Part shown: piece after piece, positions 8,858-17,395 of the stretch | Layout of the letters: each line of letters starts with the position of its first letter | How positions within the stretch are numbered: position 1 is the first letter of the stretch | Source of the DNA: Flavobacteriaceae bacterium UBA3591 | Lineage (GTDB): Bacteria > Bacteroidota > Bacteroidia > Flavobacteriales > Flavobacteriaceae | Length of the DNA stretch: 64,000 nucleotides | NCBI GenBank assembly: GCA_002375695.1 | Contig: DFMO01000006.1 | Location: forward strand, 1 to 64,000 | Direction: 5' to 3' | Notes under the pieces: model-generated | Database searches by the model: none | What the model was told of the DNA's origin: nothing | What the model saw: the letters and a program-made list of their open reading frames with translations, nothing else | Position numbers and translations under genes: made by a program

Positions 8858-8893
8858 CATTATTTCAAATAATCATTATTTCAGTATTTCATT
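8858..8893. repeat. Direct repeats upstream of hsp20
   Basis: CATTATTTCA occurs exactly at 8858-8867 and 8874-8883, 16 bases apart, followed by the related GTATTTCATT at 8884-8893. The array starts 22 bases upstream of the hsp20 start codon, a plausible place for a regulator site. In AT-rich DNA such repeats can also arise by chance. Confidence 0.35.
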
Positions 8894-9099
8894 GAGCAAA
8901 CTGCATGCCAATTACTAATAATTGTGTAGATGGTGTATTCTTCTGTAAAATTTATTTGTTTTTAACAATAACGCGTCTTGTTACCGCAAAATTCTCACAA
9001 ATAAATGACAATTTGACAGTTATTTTTGCAAAAAAGTTGGAAGTAAAGCATCCACTTTAAATAATATTCGAATTTAAATGGCTGTTATGCACAATTTTA

Positions 9100-9107
9100 T
9101 ATATTTG
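9100..9107 (+). promoter_or_regulatory. Candidate -7 element for the SIWN-repeat gene
   Basis: TATATTTG matches TAnnTTTG and lies about 100 bases upstream of the ATG at 9209. No good -33 element is visible. Confidence 0.28.
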
Positions 9108-9208
9108 ATACGCAATGGTAAACTAGTAGTTTTTCCCCATAATTATTAGTTTGGTTTAAAAACCGCTTTTTATATTTTTAAAAATTAGCATTTAATTTAG
9201 CAGCTGAA

Positions 9209-9631
9209 ATGAAAAACAATTTTGGGGTAATTTTATTTTTTTGTTTTATAAATACCATTGCAGTTTCGCAGAATTTACAATTGTACGGCGGGGCAGACCA
9301 CAACGAATATTTAGGTTGTATTGATTGTAGTAATTTTGACCTAAACTCTATCTGGAACCCTTATAGCAACTACGGAAATAAGTCCAGCTCAAAATCTATT
9401 TGGAATCCAAATGGAATCTATGGCAACGAATTTAATTTTTATTCGCCCTGGAATAAACACAGTTCAATTCCTCCCATCGTTAAGAATAAAGACGGAGAAA
9501 TATTAGGCTATTTTACCGTAAATAAATACAAAGGTAATAGAGCCAATTTTGAGCTAGCGATAACAATTTACAGCCAATATCAATTAATTAGAGAAGATGT
9601 AGATGGCTGGTATAAAAAGATTTTTGAATAG
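9209..9631 (+). CDS. Secreted SIWN-repeat protein of unknown function
   Basis: The 140-residue protein has a signal peptide (MKNNFGVILFFCFINTIAVS). It is followed by LYGGADHNEYLGCIDCSNFD and three tandem units: SIWNPYSNYGN, SIWNPNGIYGN and SPWNKHSSIPP. It ends with a DGEILGYFTVNKYKGNR block. I know this YLGC-x-x-C plus SIWN-repeat pattern from uncharacterised exported proteins scattered through many bacteria. The CxxC in YLGCIDCS could bind metal or form a disulfide. It has its own upstream region and no operon partner. Function is unknown; the conserved aromatic-Asn repeats suggest a compact extracytoplasmic fold. Confidence 0.75.
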   Translation: MKNNFGVILFFCFINTIAVSQNLQLYGGADHNEYLGCIDCSNFDLNSIWNPYSNYGNKSSSKSIWNPNGIYGNEFNFYSPWNKHSSIPPIVKNKDGEILGYFTVNKYKGNRANFELAITIYSQYQLIREDVDGWYKKIFE

Positions 9632-9728
9632 GTATTATTTTTTAATTTCAAGAATTTTTTATTTTCTAGATTTAAGCGTAGTTTGTACCTTAAATAACTT
9701 CTATTTACTTTAAAATACACCTTTATTT

Positions 9729-10361
9729 ATGGCAGAAATTATTGCGTTCGGAGTTTTAAGTTTTACCTCTTTTTTTACCCTTATAAACCCTTTGGGCACC
9801 ATGCCTATTTTTTTAACAATGACGGGCGAGTTAAATATACAAGAGCGTACTAATACCGCCAAAAGAGCTACTATTGTTTCGTTTGTTACAATTGTAATTT
9901 TTGCCTTTACAGGGCAATTATTATTTAAGTTTTTTGGAATATCTGTAGATAGTTTTAGAATTGTTGGAGGGGTTATTTTCTTTTTGATGGGAATGGACAT
10001 GTTGCAAGCAAGATTAGGGAAAGTGAAAGTAAAAGAATCTGAAGTAAAAACGTATGTAGATGATATTTCTATTACTCCTTTGGCCATCCCCATGATTTGT
10101 GGCCCTGGCGCGCTTACAAACTCAATTGTAATGATGGAAGACGCAGATTCTATCGAAAAAAAATTAGTCCTCATTTTTACCGTTTTGCTCGTAATGGTTT
10201 TAACCTTTATAATTCTTTACAGCTCTTCGCGTATAATTAAAATATTAGGCCAAACTGGTATCAATGTTATGATGCGTTTAATGGGGCTTATTGTTATGGT
10301 AATTGCAGTCGAATTCTTTTTTGCGGGCTTAAAACCTATTTTGTTAGGAATTTTAAATTAA
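9729..10361 (+). CDS. MarC family (UPF0056) integral membrane protein
   Basis: The 210-residue protein has six predicted membrane segments. It carries the MarC/YchE signatures FFTLINPLGTMPIFL near the N-terminus, the mid-protein GGVIFFLMGMDML, and TPLAIPMICGPGALTNSI. The family was once linked to multiple antibiotic resistance in enterobacteria, but that role was later questioned and the transported substrate is unknown. It lies 43 bases before sbcD on the same strand. Family call is firm; function is not. Confidence 0.9.
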   Translation: MAEIIAFGVLSFTSFFTLINPLGTMPIFLTMTGELNIQERTNTAKRATIVSFVTIVIFAFTGQLLFKFFGISVDSFRIVGGVIFFLMGMDMLQARLGKVKVKESEVKTYVDDISITPLAIPMICGPGALTNSIVMMEDADSIEKKLVLIFTVLLVMVLTFIILYSSSRIIKILGQTGINVMMRLMGLIVMVIAVEFFFAGLKPILLGILN

Positions 10362-10403
10362 ATACCTGCTTTTTGGTAGCAAAGAAATTTTAAAAAAAAT
10401 TAA

Positions 10404-11606
10404 ATGAAGATTCTTCACACTTCCGATTGGCACATCGGCAAACAATTATTAAAATATGATCTTAGCGAAGATTTATCGTTGTTTTTTGATTGGTTAATTA
10501 ATTATATTAAATCTCAAAATATCGACGTGCTTTTGGTTTCGGGAGATATTTTTGATCAGGCTAATCCGTCTCAAGCTGCTTATAAACAGTACTACGATCT
10601 ACTAAAAAAACTTATTAATTTAGATTGTAAAATTATTCTTACGGGTGGTAATCACGATTCGGCAGCTGTGTTAAACGCCCCCGCCCAATTACTTAAAACC
10701 TTTGATATTAGCGTTATTGGTGGTGCTACTAACAATTTATCTGAAATGTTTATTCCAGTAAAAAAAGGTAACAGTCAAGTAGTGGTAGCCGCTATTCCGT
10801 TTTTAAAAGATAGAGACATTCGCAAATCGGTTGCGGGAGAAACGTATGCCACAAAAATCGAACAAATTAAGTCGGGCCTGCGAACTTATTTCGCTAACGT
10901 TAATACGCATTACAACAAAAATTATGCAAACCGTGCGTTTATTTTAATGGGCCATTTATACGTGCAAGGAAGCGAAATTTCAGAGAGTGAGCGCGACATT
11001 CAAATAGGTAACCAGGCTGGAGTAGAGGCTACTATGTTTAATCGGGTGCCGCATTACGTTGCTTTAGGGCATATTCATAAACCGCAAGTAGTTTCGGCAG
11101 AACAAAATATTCATTACTGTGGATCGCCCATTCCGTTGAGTTTTTCTGAAAAGGAAGACTGCAAACAAATTAATGTTATCACTGTGGAAGATAATACAGT
11201 AACCAATGTTGAAATTGTTCCCATTCCGAAGTTTCGAAACTTAATCACATTCGAAGGAAATTTGGAAAAAGTAAAGGAACAAATAGCGAATTATTCAGAA
11301 AACACAAAACTTACTTCTTTGGCCGAAATTATTGTAAACGAAGAAGATGAAAGTTTATACCTCCGGCAAGAATTTGAAGAATTTATCAACGCTGCGACCA
11401 ATCCAAACTTACAAATTGTAAAGTCACGACTTAATTTCAACAATAAAATTAGAGGGGCGAGCGATGCTTTTAAAACCGGAACCGACGTAGCCGATGTAAC
11501 CCCAATGCAAATGTTTGAAAAGAAGTTAGAATTACACGGTGGCATAGAAAATACCGAAGAATTAAAGAACGCTTTTAGAGAAATTTTGGAAGCATTGAAC
11601 CTATAG
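10404..11606 (+). CDS. sbcD: Exonuclease subunit SbcD (Mre11-like)
   Basis: The 400-residue protein has the five calcineurin-like phosphoesterase motifs in order: DWH (D8, H10), SGDIFD (D48), GGNHDS (N83, H84), MGHLYVQG and GHIHKPQ. These bind the two metals that cut DNA. The C-terminal part (about 270-400) matches the SbcD C-terminal domain in position. With SbcC it forms a nuclease that opens hairpins and removes protein-blocked DNA ends. sbcC starts 3 bases after its stop, so the pair is one operon, and the length fits the family. Confidence 0.95.
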   Translation: MKILHTSDWHIGKQLLKYDLSEDLSLFFDWLINYIKSQNIDVLLVSGDIFDQANPSQAAYKQYYDLLKKLINLDCKIILTGGNHDSAAVLNAPAQLLKTFDISVIGGATNNLSEMFIPVKKGNSQVVVAAIPFLKDRDIRKSVAGETYATKIEQIKSGLRTYFANVNTHYNKNYANRAFILMGHLYVQGSEISESERDIQIGNQAGVEATMFNRVPHYVALGHIHKPQVVSAEQNIHYCGSPIPLSFSEKEDCKQINVITVEDNTVTNVEIVPIPKFRNLITFEGNLEKVKEQIANYSENTKLTSLAEIIVNEEDESLYLRQEFEEFINAATNPNLQIVKSRLNFNNKIRGASDAFKTGTDVADVTPMQMFEKKLELHGGIENTEELKNAFREILEALNL

Positions 11607-11609
11607 TCT

Positions 11610-14600
11610 ATGAAGATTTTAAAAATACGTTTTAAAAATATTCATTCTTTAAAAGGTGAACACGAAGTAAATTTTGCGGAAGGTATACTTGCCGAGGCAG
11701 GATTATTTGCTATTACGGGCCCAACAGGATCGGGGAAATCTACCTTGCTGGACGTAATTACATTAGCACTTTTTAACCGTATTGCACGCGTCGATAAAAC
11801 GGTTAGCAATAGTATATTGGAGGATGACGGTGGAATTATGACGCGAAATATGAAAAGTTGTTTCGCCGAAGTTGAATATCGTGTAAATGGCAATGAATAC
11901 CGCAGCCATTGGTCTATTGAACGAAATAGGAACAATAATTTAAATGCTCGAAAGCAAGAATTAGTAGCAGTATCAACTGGCGAAATAATTGAATCTGGTA
12001 CCAAAACTCCCGAAAAGAATAAGAGTATTATAGGCTTAAGTTACGAGCAATTTGTAAAAGCAATGGTGTTATCGCAAGGTGAGTTTAGCAAATTGTTGCA
12101 AGCCCCGCGTAATGAACGCAATAAATTACTTGAAGATATTACCGGTGCGCGGTCTTATAGAAATATAGGGCGTGCTGTGTATTTACGTTATAAAACGGTA
12201 GAAAAAGAAATAGACTTAAAAGAAGCTGGTTTAGAGGGAATTCAAACTTTACCTGAAGAAATTGTTGAAGAGAAACAAGGTGTATTAGCAAATTTAAATA
12301 AAGTTAAACCTCAAACTGAATCGCAGTACAACACGGCTTTAGAAAAAATTAAAACACGTGAAGCTCGTGAGCTAAAAGAAAAGGAAAAGAAAGAAATTGA
12401 GCTCGAAGCGCTTAAACTAAAAGAAGATTTTAAAGTTTTTATTCCTTATAAGTCGGAATTAGAAAAACACGAAAAACTTTCAAAATACGCTGAAAATATT
12501 CGAGATTTTGAGATAGTAAAAAAGGAGGTAGATTCATTAAATAATCAAATTAACAAATTAAAAAAGTCTAAGGATGATTCGATTTCTCAACAAAAAAAAT
12601 ATTTGCAAACAATCTCTGAATTAATAAAAGAGCCTGTTTCAATTGCGAATGCTAATGAAAAACTTGAAACGTTTAGAGATAAAATAAGCACTTTAGAAGC
12701 CAATGAAGAAAATAAAAAAAGAGAGGCAACCCTTTATCAAAAACAGCTTAATAGTTATGTAGAAGACATTAATAATTTAGGCTATATGCTCACAAAAGCT
12801 CTCGAAATTAATGATTTTTCAAACCAAATTAACACCTTACAGCGCACTGTTGAAAATACACGGCAACAAGCTGGTGTGCACTCTTTAGAAGCTTTAAATA
12901 AAGAATTGATAAATAAACGTGCGGCCCATGAAAAAGCTGGCGAATTGCTTATTAAAAAAGAACAATACTTAAAGGTTACAACCAATCTTCAAAAACATAA
13001 CAATAAACTTAAAACAACTAAAGCCAGCCTAACTGCCGATTCGAAGAAAGCAAAATCACTGGAAGATGATATATTAAAGCTTAAGAAAGAAATTGAAGCA
13101 TTAAACAAAAAATTAGAACAGCAACGCAAACATCAAAATTTAGAGGCTTATCGCCAACAGTTAATTGACGACGAACCTTGTCCGCTTTGTGGTTCTACAC
13201 ATCATCCGTATGCTATTGACGAACCGTATTTTGATGCGAACGAAGCCTTATTAAACGAGAAAAAAGATGCGTTTAAATCTAAGTCTGATTATGTGGTCTC
13301 TCTAGTTGAAAAAAGAAAATTTCAGCAAAAAGAAATAGAAGAAATTGAAAAAAGAATAAATGCCGATAGTTTAGAGGCAGCGCAACTTTTGGAAGCACTT
13401 CAAAACTTAAATAAAATTTTGCTATGGAATTTGAATGCCGATTTAAATCTTTTAAAAGATAAACGAGTTGAGTTATCTCAAAAAATAGAGAATTTAGAAA
13501 AATCAAAACGAGCGTTTGAGGCTACTGCAATTTTAAAGAATTTAAAAAAGAGTTTAGAGGCTTGGGAGCAAAGCGAAACACAATATTCAACTTATAAAAA
13601 ACAACGCACTGCGCTCTATGATGGAAACAACATAAATGAATTGGTGAGTAGGCTTTCTACACAATTAACGCAGTCTGTTTCGGCAATTAAAGCGAATGAA
13701 GCGCAATCGCAGGAGTATTTTGAAAACTTAAATATTTCTTCAACTGCATTATCTAAGCATAAAAACACAATAACAAATATTGTTAAAAAGGAAAATTTAG
13801 AAAATTTTGAAGCTTTAAAAGCTGCTATACTTCCAGAGCAACGTGCAAGCAAAATTCGAAATCGAGAAAGCGAATTAAAAGAAAAAGAGACGCGAATTTC
13901 AGAAAAGAAAAGTTCAATTGAAAAAACGCTTTTAGAATTATTAAAAAATGATGATTCCAATTTAAGCAAAGCGCAATTAACCGATAATTTCAACAAAATT
14001 AAAGTTGAAAAAGACGAATTGTTAACTAATATTGGAAAAATTTCACAGCAGTTAGAAGACGATAAAAAAGCTAAAAAACGGCAACAACAAGTTTTAAACA
14101 AATTAAAAGATTTGCGGAAGGATTTGGCGCTATGGAAAACAATGAACGATTTAATTGGCGATGCTACTGGCAATAAATTTTCAAACTTTGTGCAGGATTT
14201 AACCTTGGAACAATTAATAGGCTTTGCAAACAAGCGTTTGTTAGAATTTAGTGATAGGTATTTATTAGACATTCCCACAGCCAAAGAAGCTGATAAAAGT
14301 GATACCCTTAAAATATTTGATAAGTATATGGGGAATGCACGACGATCGGTAAAAACGCTTTCTGGTGGCGAGACTTTCTTGGTGAGTTTAGCCATGGCCT
14401 TTGCCTTGTCTGATATTGCTGCCAAAAATGTAAAAATTGAGTCTTTATTTATCGACGAGGGCTTTGGCACACTAGACCCAGAAACCTTAGATCAAGCAAT
14501 TAATATACTTGAAAAAATGCAATATGAGAGCGATAAATCGGTAGGTGTTATTTCGCACGTAAGTGCTTTAAAAGAACGAATTACTACCCAAATAAAGTTG

Positions 14601-14645
14601 GATAAAGGTAGTTTGGGATATTCTACGTTAGCGGTTGAGCAGTAG
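11610..14645 (+). CDS. sbcC: Exonuclease subunit SbcC (Rad50-like SMC ATPase)
   Basis: The 1011-residue protein has Walker A at about 37-44 (GPTGSGKS), the Q-loop region LSQGEFSKLLQA, long coiled coils with a zinc hook CPLC at C524/C527 near the centre, the ABC signature LSGGE at about 916 and Walker B with D-loop (LFIDEGFGTLD, about 948-958). This is the full Rad50/SbcC layout at near-usual length. ATP-driven opening and closing of the heads controls the SbcD nuclease. Lys/Glu-rich helices explain the many long antisense ORFs over this gene, which are not real. Confidence 0.96.
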   Translation: MKILKIRFKNIHSLKGEHEVNFAEGILAEAGLFAITGPTGSGKSTLLDVITLALFNRIARVDKTVSNSILEDDGGIMTRNMKSCFAEVEYRVNGNEYRSHWSIERNRNNNLNARKQELVAVSTGEIIESGTKTPEKNKSIIGLSYEQFVKAMVLSQGEFSKLLQAPRNERNKLLEDITGARSYRNIGRAVYLRYKTVEKEIDLKEAGLEGIQTLPEEIVEEKQGVLANLNKVKPQTESQYNTALEKIKTREARELKEKEKKEIELEALKLKEDFKVFIPYKSELEKHEKLSKYAENIRDFEIVKKEVDSLNNQINKLKKSKDDSISQQKKYLQTISELIKEPVSIANANEKLETFRDKISTLEANEENKKREATLYQKQLNSYVEDINNLGYMLTKALEINDFSNQINTLQRTVENTRQQAGVHSLEALNKELINKRAAHEKAGELLIKKEQYLKVTTNLQKHNNKLKTTKASLTADSKKAKSLEDDILKLKKEIEALNKKLEQQRKHQNLEAYRQQLIDDEPCPLCGSTHHPYAIDEPYFDANEALLNEKKDAFKSKSDYVVSLVEKRKFQQKEIEEIEKRINADSLEAAQLLEALQNLNKILLWNLNADLNLLKDKRVELSQKIENLEKSKRAFEATAILKNLKKSLEAWEQSETQYSTYKKQRTALYDGNNINELVSRLSTQLTQSVSAIKANEAQSQEYFENLNISSTALSKHKNTITNIVKKENLENFEALKAAILPEQRASKIRNRESELKEKETRISEKKSSIEKTLLELLKNDDSNLSKAQLTDNFNKIKVEKDELLTNIGKISQQLEDDKKAKKRQQQVLNKLKDLRKDLALWKTMNDLIGDATGNKFSNFVQDLTLEQLIGFANKRLLEFSDRYLLDIPTAKEADKSDTLKIFDKYMGNARRSVKTLSGGETFLVSLAMAFALSDIAAKNVKIESLFIDEGFGTLDPETLDQAINILEKMQYESDKSVGVISHVSALKERITTQIKLDKGSLGYSTLAVEQ

Positions 14646-14713
14646 TAAATAGTAAATTGTTTTATTTGAAGTTAGATACAACCAATTTATTAAGGCGCGT
14701 TTTAAAATTTATA

Positions 14714-14793
14714 ATGAATAAATTCTTCGTCCAAACTCGGCAGAACAAATGGATGCCTGGGTTGAATGGTTTTTGATAAAAAAAAATAAATAA
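14714..14793 (+). pseudogene. Possible remnant of a YCII-like protein gene
   Basis: ATG at 14714 gives MNKFF, and at 14728 a different frame continues as RPNSAEQMDAWVEWFLIKKNK before a stop. The two pieces together resemble the start of YCII-related proteins, where MKxFF is followed some residues later by PSAEQM...W..W. An internal deletion or frameshift plus loss of the 3' two-thirds would explain it. The match is from memory of the family pattern and the fragment is short. Confidence 0.3.
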
Positions 14794-14828
14794 TAACCAA
14801 ATAGTCATGCGTGCCGTATATTTGAAGA

Positions 14829-15449
14829 ATGCGCTGCACATTATGTAATACCGAGTTGACTATTAAAAAAGATGATTTTTATTTTAACTGCATTAATTGT
14901 GGCGGAGTTTTAAAAAATAACAAGTATTATTTAAGTAAAGATCAAGAAAAGGAGCGTTATAAAGAACATAACAATGATGTTACAGACGAGGGTTATATAA
15001 ACTTTACAGCTCCAATTACAACTGCAATATTAAAAAAACAATCTCCCCTGCATTTGGGGTTGGACTACGGTTCTGGAACAGGCCCAGTTATTTCCTCCCA
15101 GCTTATAGACAGAGGCTATAAAGTAAAATTATTCGACCCTTTTTTTAAAAACACACAAGACTATCTTAATTATAAGTACGACTATATTTTTAGTTGTGAA
15201 GTCTTTGAACATTTCTTTAACCCAAAAAAAGAAATTGAAAAACTAATACAACTTTTAAAACCCAATGGGCACTTGTATGTTATGACGCATCTCTATTCTG
15301 AAAATATAGACTTTTCTAACTGGTATTACCGAAATGACCCCACGCACGTATTTATTTATACCCGAAAGACTATAGATTTTATTGTAAAAACTTATAACCT
15401 AAACCTCGAAATGCTCGAAAACAGGTTAATTGTTCTAAGAAAAAATTAG
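14829..15449 (+). CDS. Class I methyltransferase with N-terminal zinc ribbon
   Basis: The 206-residue protein begins with two CxxC pairs (RCTLCNTE and NCINCGG) that look like a small zinc ribbon. It continues with a methyltransferase domain: LDYGSGTGP (motif I, about 77-85), LFDPFF, IFSCEVFEHFFNP (post-motif region) and LLKPNGHLYVMTHLY. This layout matches the Methyltransf_23 type often found acting on lipids, quinones, sugars or tRNA; the substrate is unknown. The ATG at 14829 directly precedes the first Cys pair. It stands alone, between the putative gene remnant and a small membrane protein gene. Confidence 0.82.
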   Translation: MRCTLCNTELTIKKDDFYFNCINCGGVLKNNKYYLSKDQEKERYKEHNNDVTDEGYINFTAPITTAILKKQSPLHLGLDYGSGTGPVISSQLIDRGYKVKLFDPFFKNTQDYLNYKYDYIFSCEVFEHFFNPKKEIEKLIQLLKPNGHLYVMTHLYSENIDFSNWYYRNDPTHVFIYTRKTIDFIVKTYNLNLEMLENRLIVLRKN

Positions 15450-15614
15450 CCGTAAAATTTTGAAGATAAATTGTTTATGGTGAAAATTTGCTAAGTTGTC
15501 TATTTATGTTGCTATCTTAGTAGTAGCAAAATTTCTTTTAAACCATGGTACAGTAAACTTAAGAAAACGAAACAGTTATCTTTAAAGATTTACTGATGAA
15601 ATATTATAACCGTT

Positions 15615-15905
15615 ATGAAAATAGCCAACAAAAACCTCTTTTTAATTTTTCTAATTACCACAGCAATTGTGCTTGTGCCTTGGATTGCAATGCAATTTAC
15701 AACGGAGGTAAATTGGGCATTTACCGACTTTCTCGTTGCATTTATACTAATATTCGGCACCGGAGTAATCATAAATTTAACACTGCGAAAAATAAAGAAC
15801 CCCAAACTGCGAATTTTATTAGTTTCATTAGTCGTATTTCTTCTCTTTTTGCTGTGGGCAGAGCTGGCGGTGGGAGTTTTTAATTCGCCAATAGCTGGGA
15901 ACTAA
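15615..15905 (+). CDS. Small membrane protein, three helices
   Basis: The 96-residue protein has three hydrophobic segments (about 8-27, 37-54 and 67-88) separated by short charged loops (RKIKNPKLR). I recognise no named domain, but the regular spacing of helices and lack of an alternative frame of quality support it as real. The overlapping frame starting at 15596 has no such order and is a shadow. It lies between a methyltransferase and the JmjC-type oxygenase with gaps of 165 and 65 bases. Inner membrane location is likely. Confidence 0.7.
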   Translation: MKIANKNLFLIFLITTAIVLVPWIAMQFTTEVNWAFTDFLVAFILIFGTGVIINLTLRKIKNPKLRILLVSLVVFLLFLLWAELAVGVFNSPIAGN

Positions 15906-15970
15906 ACTCTTTTATGACAACATATTTAACCTTTCAACTCACACAAACTTTTAAATTAAAAATCTTTTAA

Positions 15971-17185
15971 ATGAAATCATCACCATGGCATTTGTTTTAT
16001 AAAGATTCAAATTATTTTAAAAACCCAGCGAGTGCCAAACAATTATTAAATAAAAATGATATTTCAAGTTTAAAACTACTGTTAATCGAGGTTTTAAATC
16101 GTTTTTTCGAAAAAAAAGAAGAGCTGCACATTGGCTTAAAAGTTTATGTAAATAATAACTTACGAAACGACAAAATTCAACAAATGGCTGCCCACCCTCC
16201 TAAACCTGGAGAATCACTTGAAACCTGGGCTAAACAAATTTTTGGATCTGAAAAATTTGGTATCGTTTTAATAGGTTTAGAACAGTATAGCAATAATTTT
16301 TCAGAAAAAATTGCAGCAATTATACGCCCTTTAATAGCCACTGCTGGACTCCCATTAAATGGTTTATCTTTTTTGTTTTTTATGGGAAACTATGGGTTTA
16401 CACCTTTTGGAATTCACAAAGAGGCAACTGGTGAAGATGGAATACTACTTCATTTAGGACCCGAAGATAAGGAATTTTACACCTGGGACGATCCTCAATA
16501 TAATGCAATAAAACACAATTCAAAAGTTTTTCACGATATACACAAAATGCTTCCGCAAGCAAAATTGTATTATTTAAAACCGGGCGATGCCATGTTTATT
16601 CCACATTACGTTTATCACGTAGCCAACACAGCAAAATTTTCTGTAAGCATTGTACTGGATTATATAAACCCGCCAAAAGATTATTTTGAAAATGACTTGT
16701 TGAAACTTGCAGCCGAAGCGCAAATAGAGCTTACCAACACCTATATGAATCCAATTAGTTTAAATGCTTCTTTAAATGAAATTACAAATATTATTGAGAT
16801 CGATGGTTTAAAAAAGAAATTAGAAATTACTTTACAGCGTAAGTTAATGTGTTTACGAAGCAACGGAGGGATAGGTAAGAAATCTAATAAAGGCACTGTC
16901 GCTTTGCCGCATACAGAAAGTTTTGCAGTAATTGGTAAAAGTGTTTTTCCAATACTGTGGAAAGTATTATCTTCTGAAAAAGCTTTAGTTTTTGCACGCG
17001 GACACCAAATTACTATAGCAAATAATCCGGGCGTTGCACCTTTATTAGCTCGATTAAACAAGGGCGAGACTCTAACTTTTTCTGATGTAAAAGAAATTTT
17101 AGAACCTAAGTGGGACTTAATCGCAATTTTAAGTTTTTTACAAGAACTATTAATGATTGACGCTGTTGAAGTTAGCGATAATTAA
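15971..17185 (+). CDS. JmjC/cupin-fold Fe(II)/2-oxoglutarate oxygenase-like protein
   Basis: The 404-residue protein has a JmjC/cupin core at about 60-230. Likely metal ligands are H149 and E151 (FGIHKEATGEDG) and H216 (AMFIPHYVYHV), giving an HxE...H triad instead of the commoner HxD...H. The core is followed by about 170 residues (240-404) that read like winged-helix modules, as in bacterial ribosomal oxygenases of the RoxA/YcfD group. Those enzymes hydroxylate ribosomal proteins, but similarity here is only of layout, and related cupin-like proteins also modify peptides or small molecules. It is a single gene upstream of the tandem short-ORF/terminator modules. The substrate is unknown. 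Confidence 0.7.
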   Translation: MKSSPWHLFYKDSNYFKNPASAKQLLNKNDISSLKLLLIEVLNRFFEKKEELHIGLKVYVNNNLRNDKIQQMAAHPPKPGESLETWAKQIFGSEKFGIVLIGLEQYSNNFSEKIAAIIRPLIATAGLPLNGLSFLFFMGNYGFTPFGIHKEATGEDGILLHLGPEDKEFYTWDDPQYNAIKHNSKVFHDIHKMLPQAKLYYLKPGDAMFIPHYVYHVANTAKFSVSIVLDYINPPKDYFENDLLKLAAEAQIELTNTYMNPISLNASLNEITNIIEIDGLKKKLEITLQRKLMCLRSNGGIGKKSNKGTVALPHTESFAVIGKSVFPILWKVLSSEKALVFARGHQITIANNPGVAPLLARLNKGETLTFSDVKEILEPKWDLIAILSFLQELLMIDAVEVSDN

Positions 17186-17239
17186 ATAAAACTTCATAAA
17201 TTTTTCCTAAAGAATAAATATAGCTTTCAATAATTGTCT

Positions 17240-17247
17240 TAGCTTTG
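17240..17247 (+). promoter_or_regulatory. -7 element ahead of leader module A
   Basis: TAGCTTTG matches TAnnTTTG exactly. Transcription would start around 17253, only a few bases before the ATG of short peptide A at 17258, as is usual for leader-peptide attenuators. No clear -33 element. Confidence 0.5.
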
Positions 17248-17257
17248 CACCTATATT

Positions 17258-17317
17258 ATGAAACAAGTTCGCTCAAATATTATGCATAAATGGCACGGAA
17301 ATTCTTCCGGGGTATAG
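17258..17317 (+). CDS. Putative leader peptide A (19 residues)
   Basis: The ORF reads MKQVRSNIMHKWHGNSSGV and stops at TAG. Met, His, Trp and His codons cluster at 17282-17296. They sit just before a small hairpin (CGGAA 17296-17300 with TTCCG 17305-17309) and 23 bases before a strong terminator at 17340. TTCCGGGG at 17305-17312 can instead pair with CCCC (17353-17356) and GGAA (17362-17365), which would break that terminator. That is the 1:2, 2:3, 3:4 logic of amino-acid attenuation. Translation is inferred, not shown. Confidence 0.5.
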   Translation: MKQVRSNIMHKWHGNSSGV

Positions 17318-17339
17318 GGCGATTGTATTTTATAATATA

Positions 17340-17375
17340 AAAAAGCGTTCCTCCCCAAAGAGGAACGCTTTTTTT
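17340..17375 (+). terminator. Terminator of leader module A
   Basis: A perfect 14-base stem (17340-17353 with 17360-17373), a 6-base loop (CCCAAA) and a T run. It follows short ORF A and precedes short ORF B, so it either ends a small RNA or acts as an attenuator. Confidence 0.85.
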
Positions 17376-17395
17376 GTTTAACAAAAATTAAAACT

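Larger units (their letters stand above)
8836..9208. other. Gene-free divergent promoter region, 373 bases
   Basis: The region separates hsp20 from the SIWN-repeat protein. It holds direct repeats near hsp20 (8858-8893), a TAnnTTTG-like sequence at 9021-9028 and another at 9100-9107. A 23-codon ORF at 9078-9149 exists but has no support. I see no RNA gene. Confidence 0.55.

Noticed and set aside
9078..9149. 23-codon ORF in the hsp20 upstream spacer (MAVMHNFIYLIRNGKL...)
   Set aside because: It overlaps the best promoter candidate of the next gene, has no family resemblance and such ORFs are expected by chance.
13616..14470. 284-codon ORF antisense to sbcC
   Set aside because: Its Lys, Phe and Ser-rich composition is the reverse image of the SbcC coiled coil; no domain is visible.
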